Shown here: one piece after another, positions 9,417 through 18,034 of the stretch
How the letters are laid out: every line of letters starts with the position of its first letter
How positions within the stretch are numbered: position 1 is the first letter of the stretch
Source: Nostoc sp. 106C
GTDB lineage: Bacteria > Cyanobacteriota > Cyanobacteriia > Cyanobacteriales > Nostocaceae
Reading direction: 5' to 3'
DNA: 64,000 nucleotides
Assembly: GCF_002154725.1 (NCBI RefSeq)
Contig: NZ_MTAW01000047.1
Location: 16,364-80,363 of the forward strand
The notes under the pieces: model-generated
What the model was told of the DNA's origin: nothing
What the model saw: only the letters and a program-made list of their open reading frames with translations
The model's database searches: none
Position numbers and translations under genes: made by a program

Positions 9417-9537
9417 TGAGCTTCATGAGTCCAATACTCTCGATAGAGAACTATGACATCTTACCCTAATAGCTTATTTACCAACCTTCATCCCGATCGA
9501 GAATGTTCATCAAACTGGCGATTGCACCACATCAATT

Positions 9538-10956
9538 TTAACTCCGCTTATAAACTAACTCCATTTTCAACTTCTCAATCTCCAGCTTCAATTTTTCATT
9601 CTCCATCCACAACTTTGCATTTTCTTCCCTAATCAATTCAACCTCATCTCGTTTACTCAAAGCTTGATTAATCGCCAACTTCCGCATATCCAGCGAGAAC
9701 CAACGCTGATAAGTTTGGGTATGAACTTGCACGCTATGCCCCAAATTATCTGCCGCCGCTTTTATTGGTATTCCCAAAATATGCGCCCGAATTGCCCAAG
9801 CATGACGTAAATCATAGGGCTTAAAATCTAATCCAATTTTACGAAACCACCAACTAACTCGTTGTGTTAATGCCGTTATTTCTGCATGATTATTCTTATC
9901 TTTTTTACTAATAGCTGTTGCCAGCATTTCTAAATACTTCGGATTTATTAAATCAAATTCTTCAATCCATTGTTTATGTAATGGTAATGCTTGCCTTTCT
10001 CCAGTCTTACAATCTTTATCAACTTTCCATGTCAAATCTACATTTTCCTGGCTTAACCACCAATCAATATCAGGATTAATAAATAATTCTCGTGGACGTA
10101 AACCAAAAACTGCTAACATTCCATAAGTCCAGCGCCAAAGCTGCCAGCTATCTTTAACTTCTTGATTTACTTGATTACCTCTGATATTCAGATAATCTGC
10201 AAATTTAGCAATTCCTGTGGCTATTTCGGCATCGGTTGGGATGTTCCGGGAATTGCGATCGGGCATTTTAGAATATTTAGATAAATCTATTTCGATTTTG
10301 AAGGTTTGGCAAAATGCAGATATAGCTCTGGCTGCATTATATTTAGCCCATTCTTTATGGATGATTTCAATTGAATTTATCAAATTATCGGCAGTTGCTA
10401 AATCTTGAGAATTTGTGAATCGCTGGGTTCGAGAAAAGTAATAAAAAAAAGTATGTTCGCTTTTTGTAGTTCTTTTATGTGTTTTAAAATATTCTTCTTC
10501 AAATTGTTTGAGTAATTCTCCTATTGTTTTAAATTCTTTTTTAATTGCTTCGTTTCCTAAATATTTATCATTCCATTCAAAGGTTTTACGAGCAATTAAC
10601 TTACCTAATTCGTAGGCTTCTTCCTCCGCTGTCTTGAGTCCATCTAAGTTGGCGGGAATATTTAAACTGAGATTGTATTGCTTTCTTCCAGTGCTATTTT
10701 TGTCGGAATCTCCTGGTTTAATTGGTAACGTTGCCCGTAATTGCAGACTTCCATTCGATTCCCTAATTGTCACCTTTGTCTTTGCAGACTTCAAACGCAG
10801 ATTAACTTTCTCTAGCTCTTGCAGTACTTTTGTTCTCATGTGTTCTCTTTGCTGCTGTGCTTGCATACTTGAGCCAAGGAAACTGCCATCGGTAGACGAA
10901 ACAGGCTCCAAGTCTGCAAAAGCTTGTTGATATTTGTCTTGACCCTGGTTATGCAT
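9538..10956 (-). CDS. xisA: XisA-type site-specific tyrosine recombinase
   Basis: This 472-aa tyrosine recombinase is expected to excise the nifD element in differentiating heterocysts and restore nifD. Box I is GLRPRE (Arg287). Box II is YDLRH (Tyr381, Arg384), with Tyr where most integrases have His. It continues with LGHS (His407), and the nucleophile is Tyr416 in TYQRW. The N-terminal half is probably DNA-binding. The C-terminus (about 440-470) is a Glu/Lys/Leu-rich coiled coil. The start codon lies about 120 bp from the GGATTACTCCG core at 11075, pointing away from nifK. XisC, the hupL recombinase, is a relative, but the location at nifD favours XisA. Confidence 0.92.
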   Translation of the reverse strand: MHNQGQDKYQQAFADLEPVSSTDGSFLGSSMQAQQQREHMRTKVLQELEKVNLRLKSAKTKVTIRESNGSLQLRATLPIKPGDSDKNSTGRKQYNLSLNIPANLDGLKTAEEEAYELGKLIARKTFEWNDKYLGNEAIKKEFKTIGELLKQFEEEYFKTHKRTTKSEHTFFYYFSRTQRFTNSQDLATADNLINSIEIIHKEWAKYNAARAISAFCQTFKIEIDLSKYSKMPDRNSRNIPTDAEIATGIAKFADYLNIRGNQVNQEVKDSWQLWRWTYGMLAVFGLRPRELFINPDIDWWLSQENVDLTWKVDKDCKTGERQALPLHKQWIEEFDLINPKYLEMLATAISKKDKNNHAEITALTQRVSWWFRKIGLDFKPYDLRHAWAIRAHILGIPIKAAADNLGHSVQVHTQTYQRWFSLDMRKLAINQALSKRDEVELIREENAKLWMENEKLKLEIEKLKMELVYKRS

Positions 10957-11072
10957 CGCGGTATTTTTAGCCTATATTTAGCCTAAAAATAAATGTGTTC
11001 TGGGCGAACAATGTTTGAAACTGACATTGATTGCTACGAACATTAGGCTACTAAAAGGTATTGAACCATAAA

Positions 11073-11219
11073 AAGGATTACTCCGGTCCTTATCACGGTT
11101 ATGACGGGTTTGCCATCTTCGCCCGCGACATGGATTTGGCACTCAACAGCCCAACCTGGGGTCTAATTGGCGCTCCTTGGAGCAAGAAAGCTGAAGCTAA
11201 AGCTAAAGCTGCCGTTTAG
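11073..11219 (+). CDS. nifD: nifD 3' segment (nitrogenase MoFe protein alpha chain C-terminus)
   Basis: The frame reads [20 protein letters not shown] and continues to the TAG at 11217. This is the C-terminus of NifD, with an Ala/Lys-rich tail. Upstream in the same frame a stop occurs at 11052-11054, so this is only the 3' fragment separated by the element. After XisA-mediated excision it would be fused to the 5' part beyond the left edge. NifD with NifK forms the alpha2beta2 MoFe protein that carries FeMo-co and reduces N2. There is no start codon of its own, so it is silent in vegetative cells. Confidence 0.95.
   Translation, partial: KDYSGPYHGYDGFAIFARDMDLALNSPTWGLIGAPWSKKAEAKAKAAV
11075..11085 (+). 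repeat. nifD element core recombination site (right copy)
   Basis: GGATTACTCCG is the 11-bp direct repeat known to bound the nifD element of Anabaena 7120. Here it encodes the start of the DYSGP segment of NifD, so excision between this copy and its partner outside the window would rebuild the nifD frame. Confidence 0.93.
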
Positions 11220-11247
11220 GGAAATGGAACAGAGAGATTAGTAGGGG

Positions 11248-11267
11248 CCTGGGGCTAAAACCCCAGG
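11248..11267 (+). promoter_or_regulatory. nifD-nifK intercistronic hairpin
   Basis: CCTGGGG-CTAAAA-CCCCAGG is a perfect 7-bp GC-rich stem with a 6-nt loop, lying 28 bp after the nifD stop. There is no T-run, so it is more likely an mRNA processing or stability element, or a palindromic repeat, than a terminator. Confidence 0.55.
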
Positions 11268-11443
11268 GGGGATTTGGGAATCCAAGATTCAAAATTAAAA
11301 ATTCAAAGTTGGGAATTTTGTGTTTTGCATTTTGAGTTTTGAATTATATTTCCACTTCCCACCCGCAACTCTCGTTACCTGAACCACAAAAAATGCTCAT
11401 TGTTTGACCAGTCACGAATTCAGTCAGCTTGGAGATCCAACAA

Positions 11444-12979
11444 ATGCCTCAGAATCCAGATAAAATTCAAGATCACGTAGAACTGTTTCACCAACCGGAA
11501 TACCAACAATTATTCCAGAACAAGAAAGAGTTTGAAAACGGTCACGACCCCGAAGAAGTAAAACGGGTTGCAGAATGGACCAAAAGTTGGGATTATCGTG
11601 AAAAGAACTTCGCTCGTGAAGCTTTGACCGTTAACCCTGCTAAAGGTTGCCAACCTTTAGGCGCTATGTTCGCTGCTGTTGGCTTTGAAGGTACTTTACC
11701 CTTCGTTCAAGGTTCTCAAGGTTGCGTTGCTTACTTCCGTACCCACTTAACCCGTCACTACAAAGAACCATTCTCTGGCGTTTCTTCTTCCATGACTGAA
11801 GACGCAGCGGTGTTCGGTGGTTTGCAAAACATGATTGATGGCTTGGCAAACTCTTACCAACTTTACAAGCCCAAGATGATTGCAGTCTGCACCACCTGTA
11901 TGGCTGAGGTAATTGGAGATGACTTGCAGGCTTTTATTGGTACTGCTAAAAAATCCGGTTCAGTTCCTCAAGATTTCCCAGTACCTTTTGCTCACACTCC
12001 TAGCTTTGTTGGTTCCCACATCACTGGCTACGACAACATGATGAAGGGTATTCTGTCTACCTTAACCGCAGGTAAGCAGAAATCAGCTAGCAATGGCAAA
12101 ATCAACTTCATCTCTGGTTTTGACACTTACGTTGGCAATCTCCGGGAAGTAAAACGCATCGCTTCTCTGTTCGGCATTGACTACACAATTCTGTCAGATA
12201 ACAGCGACTATCTAGATGCACCTAACACAGGTGAATTTGATATGTACCCAGGCGGTACCAAGCTAGAAGATGCAGCTGATGCAATTAATGCTAAAGCTAC
12301 AGTTGTTTTGCAAGCTCACTCTACTCCCAAAACCCGCGAGTACATCGCCAAAGAGTGGAAGCAAGATGTTGTAGTTGCTCGTCCTTGGGGAATCAAGGCT
12401 ACTGATGAGTTCCTGCTCAAACTCAGCGAACTGACTGGTAAACCAATTCCTGAAGAACTTGAAATCGAACGTGGTCGCGCAGTTGATGCGATGACTGACT
12501 CCCATTCATGGGTTCATGGTAAGCGCTTTGCTATCTACGGCGACCCAGATTTAGTTTACAGCGTAGTTGGCTTTATGCTGGAAATGGGTGCTGAACCTGT
12601 ACATATTGTGGTTCACAACTCCAATGAAGTGTTTGAAAAAGAACTTCAAGCATTGCTAGATTCTAGCCCCTTCGGTAAGGAAGCTAAAATCTGGGGTGGT
12701 AAAGATTTGTGGCACTTGCGTTCTCTGTTGTTCACCGAACCAGTAGATTTGTTAATCGGTAACTCTTACGGTAAGTACCTGTGGCGCGATTGTAAGGTTC
12801 CCCTCGTAAGAATTGGCTATCCCATCATGGACCGCCACCACCTGCACCGCTACAGCACCATCGGTTACCAAGGTGTAATCAACCTCCTCACCTGGGTTGT
12901 TAATACAATCTTCGAGGAAATCGATCACAACACCAACATTCCTTCTAAGACAGACATTTCCTACGACTTGATTCGTTAA
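11444..12979 (+). CDS. nifK: Nitrogenase MoFe protein beta chain NifK
   Basis: This is a 511-aa NifK. I chose the ATG at 11444 ([15 protein letters not shown]), which has a GGAG ribosome site at 11430-11433; an in-frame TTG at 11429 is less likely. P-cluster cysteines are visible in [24 protein letters not shown] and [12 protein letters not shown]. NifK pairs with NifD and shares the P-cluster that relays electrons from NifH to FeMo-co. It is full length. It lies 224 bp after nifD, with the hairpin between them, so it is probably in the nifHDK operon once the element has been excised. Confidence 0.98.
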   Translation: MPQNPDKIQDHVELFHQPEYQQLFQNKKEFENGHDPEEVKRVAEWTKSWDYREKNFAREALTVNPAKGCQPLGAMFAAVGFEGTLPFVQGSQGCVAYFRTHLTRHYKEPFSGVSSSMTEDAAVFGGLQNMIDGLANSYQLYKPKMIAVCTTCMAEVIGDDLQAFIGTAKKSGSVPQDFPVPFAHTPSFVGSHITGYDNMMKGILSTLTAGKQKSASNGKINFISGFDTYVGNLREVKRIASLFGIDYTILSDNSDYLDAPNTGEFDMYPGGTKLEDAADAINAKATVVLQAHSTPKTREYIAKEWKQDVVVARPWGIKATDEFLLKLSELTGKPIPEELEIERGRAVDAMTDSHSWVHGKRFAIYGDPDLVYSVVGFMLEMGAEPVHIVVHNSNEVFEKELQALLDSSPFGKEAKIWGGKDLWHLRSLLFTEPVDLLIGNSYGKYLWRDCKVPLVRIGYPIMDRHHLHRYSTIGYQGVINLLTWVVNTIFEEIDHNTNIPSKTDISYDLIR

Positions 12980-13005
12980 GAATCAGATTCACTCGCGACG
13001 TGTCT

Positions 13006-13052
13006 AAAAAGTAAAAAGTAAAAAGATATATCTTTTTTACTTTTTACTTTTT
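13006..13052 (+). terminator. Long AT-rich hairpin after nifK
   Basis: Three AAAAAGT units at 13006-13026 can pair with the TTTTTACTTTTTACTTTTT arm ending at 13052 around a GATATATC centre. The stem is about 23 bp and ends in a T-run. It could attenuate or stabilise the nifHDK transcript before the next genes. Confidence 0.6.
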
Positions 13053-13074
13053 CCTCGTACTTGAAGTATTGATT

Positions 13075-13425
13075 ATGGAAACTATCACTCACAATCACTC
13101 CCATTCTCACCCTCACTCTCATCCCCAACCTAACTATCATCCACCTAACTATAAACGCTCTGGTTCTTTTGATATCCTGAATCCTTTGCGTCGTTTGGTA
13201 GATAGTATTGCGGTAAAAAATGCCCGCTTTGCTCATTTAATTTGTCAAGTAATACCTTGCTGTTGCCCCTTTGAGCGTAATCTTAAATTATTTGGGCGGA
13301 CTTACCATATTCCAGCGCTGTGCAAACTCAATCCACTGTATGACGAGTTTGTTATGTTGCGTTTTCGTGCTCTCTCTTACCTTGCGGATGAATGTGGAGA
13401 GGATGTCACGAAATATATTTGTTAA
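13075..13425 (+). CDS. Mo-dependent nitrogenase C-terminus-like protein
   Basis: This 116-aa protein lies between nifK and nifE, the same position as all1439 in Anabaena 7120. I chose the ATG at 13075 over the upstream TTG. The N-terminus is a His-rich stretch (NHSHSHPHSHPQPNYH) that could bind metal. The remainder (from about residue 30: FDILNPLRRLVDSIAVKNARFAHLICQVIPCCCPFER) matches what I know as the Mo-nitro_C family, including a CCCPFE motif. It has no known catalytic role. The context implies a function in nitrogenase assembly or metal handling. Confidence 0.8.
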   Translation: METITHNHSHSHPHSHPQPNYHPPNYKRSGSFDILNPLRRLVDSIAVKNARFAHLICQVIPCCCPFERNLKLFGRTYHIPALCKLNPLYDEFVMLRFRALSYLADECGEDVTKYIC

Positions 13426-13457
13426 AAATTAATCGCTACTCATTACTCATTACCACT

Positions 13458-13530
13458 AGTCAAGAGTCAAGATTCAAAAGTCATTGTTCATTAGTTATTC
13501 AAAGAACAAATGACAAAGGACAAAGAAGAA
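13458..13530. repeat. Heptanucleotide repeat tract before nifE
   Basis: Degenerate 7-bp units (AGAGTCA, AAAGTCA, then AATGACA, AGGACAA) fill the spacer between the Mo-nitro_C-like gene and nifE. Such short tandem repeats are typical of filamentous cyanobacteria. Confidence 0.65.
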
Positions 13531-13561
13531 TTAATAACTGCCATTCAGCAAGAGAAGAGAG

Positions 13562-14986
13562 ATGAAAATCACCCAAGGCAAAATTAACGAGCTGCTTAGT
13601 GAGCCAGGATGCGAACATAATCAGCACAAACAGAGCGAAAAGAAAAACAAGTCTTGTACTCAACAAGCGCAACCAGGCGCGGCTCAAGGGGGTTGTGCTT
13701 TTGATGGCGCAATGATTGCTCTAGTGCCAATTACTGATGCGGCTCACTTAGTCCACGGCCCGATCGCCTGTGCTGGAAATTCCTGGGGTAGTCGTGGTAG
13801 TCTCTCTTCTGGCCCCCTGCTCTACAAAACGGGGTTTACCACTGACTTGAGTGAAAATGATGTGATTTTTGGTGGCGAAAAGAAGCTCTACAAAGCCATC
13901 CTAGAAATACACAAACGCTACAATCCAGCAGCCGTATTTGTCTACGCTACCTGCGTGACTGCCTTGATTGGTGATGATATCGATGCTGTTTGCAAAACTG
14001 CTACTCAAAAAATTGGCACTCCAGTGATTCCGGTAATTGCTCCTGGATTTATTGGTAGTAAAAATCTAGGTAACCGCTTTGGCGGTGAAGCGTTGCTGGA
14101 ATATGTAGTTGGTACAGCAGAACCAGAATACACAACACCCTACGATATAAACTTAATCGGTGAGTATAACATCGCCGGCGAAATGTGGGGAGTGACACCA
14201 CTGTTGGAAAAATTGGGCATCCGCGTGTTATCAAAAATTACAGGTGATGCTCGCTATCAAGAAATTACTTACGCTCACCGTGCCAAGCTGAATGTGATGA
14301 TCTGCTCACGCGCATTGCTCAACATGGCGAGAAAGATGGAGGAGCGTTACGGCATTCCTTATATTGAAGAGTCTTTCTACGGCATTGATGACATGAACCG
14401 CTGTCTGCGGAACATTGCCGCTAAATTAGGAGATGCTGATTTACAAGAGCGCACAGAAAAGCTCATTGCCGAAGAAACTGCTGCCCTAGATTTAGCTCTA
14501 GCTCCCTATCGTGCCCGCCTCAAGGGTAAGCGCGTTGTCTTGTATACTGGCGGTGTGAAGAGTTGGTCAATTATCTCCGCAGCTAAAGACTTAGGCATAG
14601 AAGTTGTCGCCACTAGCACGAGAAAAAGTACAGAAGAAGACAAAGCCAAGATTAAGAAGTTAATTGGTAACGATGGCATCATGCTAGAAAAAGGCAATGC
14701 CAAAGAACTGCTGCAACTGGTTAAAGACACCAACGCCGATATGTTAATTGCTGGGGGTCGTAACCAATATACAGCCCTCAAAGCCCGCATTCCTTTCCTC
14801 GACATTAACCAAGAACGCCACCATCCCTATGCTGGTTATGTAGGAATGGTAGAAATGGCACGAGAACTGTATGAAGCTCTCTACAGCCCAATTTGGGAAC
14901 AAATCCGCAAGCCTGCACCTTGGGATGAGGAAACAGGGATATTCACTGCCTCTGATGAAATCGGCTTAGTAGAAGAGGTTAGCTAA
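13562..14986 (+). CDS. nifE: FeMo-cofactor scaffold protein NifE
   Basis: This 474-aa protein is homologous to NifD and is the alpha subunit of the NifEN scaffold. NifEN receives the NifB-co precursor and inserts Mo and homocitrate before transfer to apo-nitrogenase. Conserved cysteine motifs include [24 protein letters not shown] and [21 protein letters not shown] sits just before the ATG. Its stop overlaps the nifN start by one base (TAATG), indicating translational coupling. Length and motifs are normal. Confidence 0.97.
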   Translation: MKITQGKINELLSEPGCEHNQHKQSEKKNKSCTQQAQPGAAQGGCAFDGAMIALVPITDAAHLVHGPIACAGNSWGSRGSLSSGPLLYKTGFTTDLSENDVIFGGEKKLYKAILEIHKRYNPAAVFVYATCVTALIGDDIDAVCKTATQKIGTPVIPVIAPGFIGSKNLGNRFGGEALLEYVVGTAEPEYTTPYDINLIGEYNIAGEMWGVTPLLEKLGIRVLSKITGDARYQEITYAHRAKLNVMICSRALLNMARKMEERYGIPYIEESFYGIDDMNRCLRNIAAKLGDADLQERTEKLIAEETAALDLALAPYRARLKGKRVVLYTGGVKSWSIISAAKDLGIEVVATSTRKSTEEDKAKIKKLIGNDGIMLEKGNAKELLQLVKDTNADMLIAGGRNQYTALKARIPFLDINQERHHPYAGYVGMVEMARELYEALYSPIWEQIRKPAPWDEETGIFTASDEIGLVEEVS

Positions 14987-16305
14987 TGGCGATCGTTACT
15001 GCTCCTAACAAACCACTGACGGTTAATCCCCTCAAACAAAGCCAAGCTTTGGGTGCATCTTTAGCCTTCTTGGGATTAAAGGGAATGATTCCCTTGTTTC
15101 ACGGTTCTCAAGGTTGTACTGCCTTTGCCAAAGTCGTATTAGTAAGGCATTTCCGAGAGGCGATTCCCTTAGCAACTACAGCCATGACTGAAGTCACTAC
15201 CATCTTAGGTGGTGAAGAAAATGTGGAACAAGCAATTCTTACTCTGGTAGAGAAATCCCAGCCAGAAATTATCGGTCTATGTAGTACTGGGTTAACAGAA
15301 ACTAGAGGCGATGACATAGAACGTTTTCTTAAGGATATCCGCGATCGCCACCCAGAATTGGATCGTCTACCGATTGTATTTGCACCCACACCTGATTTTA
15401 AAGGTGCTTTACAAGATGGTTTTGCTGTGGCGGTGGAAAGCATAGTTAAAGAAGTTCCCCGGCTTTGTGCAACCAGAATTGAACAAGTAACCATCTTGGC
15501 GGGTTCGTCTTTTACGCCAGGGGATGTACAGGAAATCAAGGAGATGGTGACTAGCTTTGGGCTAGTTCCGATCGTTGTCCCCGATCTAAGTGCTTCCTTA
15601 GATGGACACCTGGAAGATTCATATAGTGCTGTAACAGCTAGCGGTACAACTGTCGCTCAACTGCGGGAAGTTGGCGGTTCTGCCTTCACGATCGCACTTG
15701 GTGAAAGTATGCGCGGTGCAGCGCGGATTCTGCAAGAACGGTTTGGCATTCCCTATGAACTCTTTGGTCAACTGACAGGATTAGAGCCTGTAGATGAGTT
15801 TCTACACGCGTTGGCAATTCTTAGCGGTAACAGCGTACCAGAAAAATATCGCCGCCAACGTCGCCAGTTGCAAGATGCAATGTTAGATACTCACTTTTAC
15901 TTTGGTGCTAAACGCGTATCCTTAGCCTTAGAACCAGATTTGTTGTGGTCAGCAGTGCATTTCCTGCAATCAATGGGAGCGCAAATTCATGCTGCGGTGA
16001 CAACAACGCGATCGCCTCTTTTAGAACAACTCCCAATCAAAAGCGTAACCATCGGTGATTTAGAAGACTTTGAAGAACTAGCAGCCGGCTCTGACTTGCT
16101 GATTGGCAATTCTAACGTCGGTGCGATCGCCAAACGCCTTTCCATTCCTCTCTATCGTTTGGGTCTGCCCATTTACGATCGCTTAGGTAATGGTCAGTTT
16201 ACCAAAGTTGGCTACAGAGGCACAATGGAGCTTTTATTTGGTATTGGCAACCTCTTTTTAGAAGCAGAAGAAGAAAGAGTTAAACACTTTCACGGAGATT
16301 GGTAA
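14986..16305 (+). CDS. nifN: FeMo-cofactor scaffold protein NifN
   Basis: This 439-aa protein is NifK-like and is the beta subunit of NifEN. Motifs such as HGSQGCTAFAKVVLVRHFRE near the N-terminus and GLCSTGLTETRGDD fit the family. Its ATG shares a base with the nifE stop codon, so the two subunits should be made together. The C-terminus (HFHGDW) ends 212 bp before nifX in a spacer rich in heptamer repeats. Confidence 0.97.
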   Translation: MAIVTAPNKPLTVNPLKQSQALGASLAFLGLKGMIPLFHGSQGCTAFAKVVLVRHFREAIPLATTAMTEVTTILGGEENVEQAILTLVEKSQPEIIGLCSTGLTETRGDDIERFLKDIRDRHPELDRLPIVFAPTPDFKGALQDGFAVAVESIVKEVPRLCATRIEQVTILAGSSFTPGDVQEIKEMVTSFGLVPIVVPDLSASLDGHLEDSYSAVTASGTTVAQLREVGGSAFTIALGESMRGAARILQERFGIPYELFGQLTGLEPVDEFLHALAILSGNSVPEKYRRQRRQLQDAMLDTHFYFGAKRVSLALEPDLLWSAVHFLQSMGAQIHAAVTTTRSPLLEQLPIKSVTIGDLEDFEELAAGSDLLIGNSNVGAIAKRLSIPLYRLGLPIYDRLGNGQFTKVGYRGTMELLFGIGNLFLEAEEERVKHFHGDW

Positions 16306-16311
16306 TCGGTA

Positions 16312-16512
16312 TTGTCATTTGTCATTGGTCATTAGTCATTGGTTGTTATGAGTTTTTAGCTATTAGTAATTACTAATACTAATTTTCTCTAAACTTGCAC
16401 TTAATCATCACCCTCTCTTCCTGGGCGGTTCATACGTAAAACATTTAGTGCATTTAACACAAATGACAAAAGACAAATAACAAATGACCAAAAACAAATG
16501 ACAAAGGACAAA
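16312..16512. repeat. Heptanucleotide repeat tracts between nifN and nifX
   Basis: Two tracts are visible. One has TCATTGG/TCATTAG-type units at 16312-16345. The other has AAATGAC/AAAGGAC-type units at 16461-16512. Their sequences are roughly reverse complements (GTCATTTG versus CAAATGAC), so the spacer could fold into a large hairpin between nifN and nifX. Confidence 0.6.
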
Positions 16513-16517
16513 TAAAC

Positions 16518-16931
16518 ATGAAAATTGCCTTCACGACAAGTGACCGAGTTCATATTAATGCTCACTTCGGATGGGCCAGACAAATTGATGTGTATGAAGT
16601 CTCAGATCAGGGATATTCATTTGTTGAGACTTTAAACTTTGAGGGCGATCTCAAAGAAGATGGTAACGAAGATAAAATCACGCCTAAACTTGAAGCGATA
16701 GGTGATTGCACAATTGTTTATGTTGTCGCAATTGGTGGTAGTGCTGCTGCTCGTTTAATTAAAAAAGGCGTTACCCCAATTAAAGCGCGATCAGAAGAAG
16801 AAAAAATCGCTGAAATGTTAACTAAATTAGTCCAAACACTCAAAGGTAATCCTCCACCTTGGTTGCGTAAAGCTTTAAAGCAAAAAGACACAGTATTTGT
16901 AGATGAAGTAGAAAATGAAGCAACGGTATGA
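16518..16931 (+). CDS. nifX: Nitrogenase cofactor carrier NifX
   Basis: This 137-aa NifX belongs to the family that binds NifB-co/VK-cluster and delivers cofactor precursors to NifEN. The start MKIAFTTSDRVHINAHFGWA is typical of the NifX/NifY/NafY fold, and the family His lies in INAHFG. It overlaps the next gene by 4 bp (ATGA), so the two are coupled. It is normal length and is the first gene of a nifX-DUF269-DUF683-nifW run. Confidence 0.95.
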   Translation: MKIAFTTSDRVHINAHFGWARQIDVYEVSDQGYSFVETLNFEGDLKEDGNEDKITPKLEAIGDCTIVYVVAIGGSAAARLIKKGVTPIKARSEEEKIAEMLTKLVQTLKGNPPPWLRKALKQKDTVFVDEVENEATV

Positions 16932-17404
16932 GCTTAGATAATAGTGTTAATGGAACTACCAGTTCTACAGTTTTAAACTCATCTTTCCTCAAAGCCATAG
17001 TGCAACAAATCCGAGGACAGGATACTTATGGTGTTTATCGGAATTGGTCGGATGAATTGATTCTCAAACCCTATGTTGTCACCAAACAAAAGAAACGCGA
17101 GATTTCTGTTGAAGGTGAAGTAGATCCGATCACTCAGGCTCGGATTATGGGATTTTACAGGGCTGTGGCTGCTTGTATTGAACAGGAAACAGGTTTAATC
17201 TCCCAAGTCGTAGTTGATTTAAGCCATGAAGGATTTGGCTGGGTACTTGTCTTCTCTGGTCGTCTTTTGTTAGTTGCGAGAACTTTACGTGATGCTCATC
17301 GCTTTGGCTTTGATTCTTTAGAAAAAGTTGCAGAAGAGGGAGTCAAGCTCATAGAAAAAGGCGTTGATTTAGCAAAACGCTTTCCCGAAGTTGGCAAGCT
17401 CTAA
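16928..17404 (+). CDS. NifX-associated nitrogen fixation protein (DUF269)
   Basis: This 158-aa protein directly follows nifX with an ATGA overlap, the usual arrangement of the NifX-associated DUF269 family. The block LKAIVQQIRGQDTYGVYRNW near the N-terminus and KRREISVEGEVDP-like sequence fit that family. The exact biochemical role is unsettled; family members are conserved next to nifX in most diazotrophs. It is followed by a heptamer-repeat spacer. Confidence 0.9.
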   Translation: MSLDNSVNGTTSSTVLNSSFLKAIVQQIRGQDTYGVYRNWSDELILKPYVVTKQKKREISVEGEVDPITQARIMGFYRAVAACIEQETGLISQVVVDLSHEGFGWVLVFSGRLLLVARTLRDAHRFGFDSLEKVAEEGVKLIEKGVDLAKRFPEVGKL

Positions 17405-17409
17405 TAGTT

Positions 17410-17470
17410 CTGAGTTATGAGTCCTGAGTCGTGAGTCAAGAGCTTAGAACTCAGCACTCGTTACTCAGTA
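17410..17470. repeat. Heptanucleotide repeat tract
   Basis: Degenerate 7-bp units of GAGTCCT/GAGTCGT/GAGTCAA type and then ACTCAGC/ACTCGTT type lie between the DUF269 gene and the next gene. The two halves are complementary and could form a stem. Confidence 0.55.
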
Positions 17471-17491
17471 CTTTTTAATAAGGAGAGGCGG

Positions 17492-17710
17492 ATGGTGCAA
17501 GCAAAAAATCAAAGTATTGAAGAGCTAAAAGGTAAGATCAGACGCCTTAATAGTAAGGCAGGTCAAATGAAAATGGATTTGCATGACTTAGCAGAGGGAT
17601 TACCAACAGACTTTGAGAAACTCACGGATGTTGCAGCTGAAACTTATGAAATCTATCGACAATTAGATGAACTTAAGAAACAGCTAAAAAAATTGGAGAA
17701 GGGTTCATGA
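17492..17710 (+). CDS. Small nif-cluster protein, CCE_0567/DUF683-like
   Basis: This 72-aa, mostly helical, charged protein (VQAKNQSIEELKGKIRRLNS and DLAEGLPTDFEKL) fits the small metalloprotein family found next to nifX-DUF269 in diazotrophs; the 7120 counterpart is asl1434. A strong AGGAGAGG ribosome site lies just upstream of the ATG. Its stop overlaps the nifW start (ATGA). A cyanobacterial member has been crystallised as a helical hairpin, but its function in nitrogen fixation is unproven. Confidence 0.85.
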   Translation: MVQAKNQSIEELKGKIRRLNSKAGQMKMDLHDLAEGLPTDFEKLTDVAAETYEIYRQLDELKKQLKKLEKGS

Positions 17711-18024
17711 GCAGAACTATTGATGAGTTTAAGCTACTCGTAGATGCAGAGGAATTTTTTCTGTTTTTTAACCTGCCCTACGACCAAAAATTTGTGAATG
17801 TAAATCGTCTACATATTTTGAAGAAATTCTCCCAATACATGAGAGAAGTTGATGAGAATTATCCTGATTTAAATGCAGAAGAAAAACTCAATCAATATGC
17901 CATAGCTTTGCAAAAAGCTTATGAAGTATTTATCGAATCTACACCCCAAGAACAAAAGCTGTTTAAGGTGTTTAACGATAAGCAAAAAAATGTAGTCAAG
18001 CTGACAGAAATCACTTCTGATTAG
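17707..18024 (+). CDS. nifW: Nitrogenase-stabilizing protein NifW
   Basis: This 105-aa NifW starts with the ATGA overlap to the preceding small gene. The family pattern is visible in FKLLVDAEEFFLFFNLPYD and VNVNRLHILKKFSQYM. NifW is thought to interact with the MoFe protein and protect it from oxygen or aid its maturation. It is followed after 10 bp by hesA, whose AGGAGGT ribosome site overlaps the end of this gene. Confidence 0.95.
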   Translation: MSRTIDEFKLLVDAEEFFLFFNLPYDQKFVNVNRLHILKKFSQYMREVDENYPDLNAEEKLNQYAIALQKAYEVFIESTPQEQKLFKVFNDKQKNVVKLTEITSD

Positions 18025-18034
18025 GAGGTAAAAA

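Larger units (their letters stand above)
1..11085. mobile_element. nifD excision element, right-hand part (left end outside window)
   Basis: The core repeat GGATTACTCCG at 11075-11085 is followed in frame by the C-terminal 48 or so codons of nifD. Immediately to its left, at 9538-10956, lies an XisA-type tyrosine recombinase. Together these match the known developmentally excised nifD element of heterocystous cyanobacteria. No 5' nifD sequence occurs anywhere to the left, so the element continues past position 1 and is longer than 11 kb. The visible cargo is a kinase, a hydrolase, an RNase H protein, a restriction-modification pair and membrane proteins. None of it has an obvious role in nitrogen fixation. 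Confidence 0.88.
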
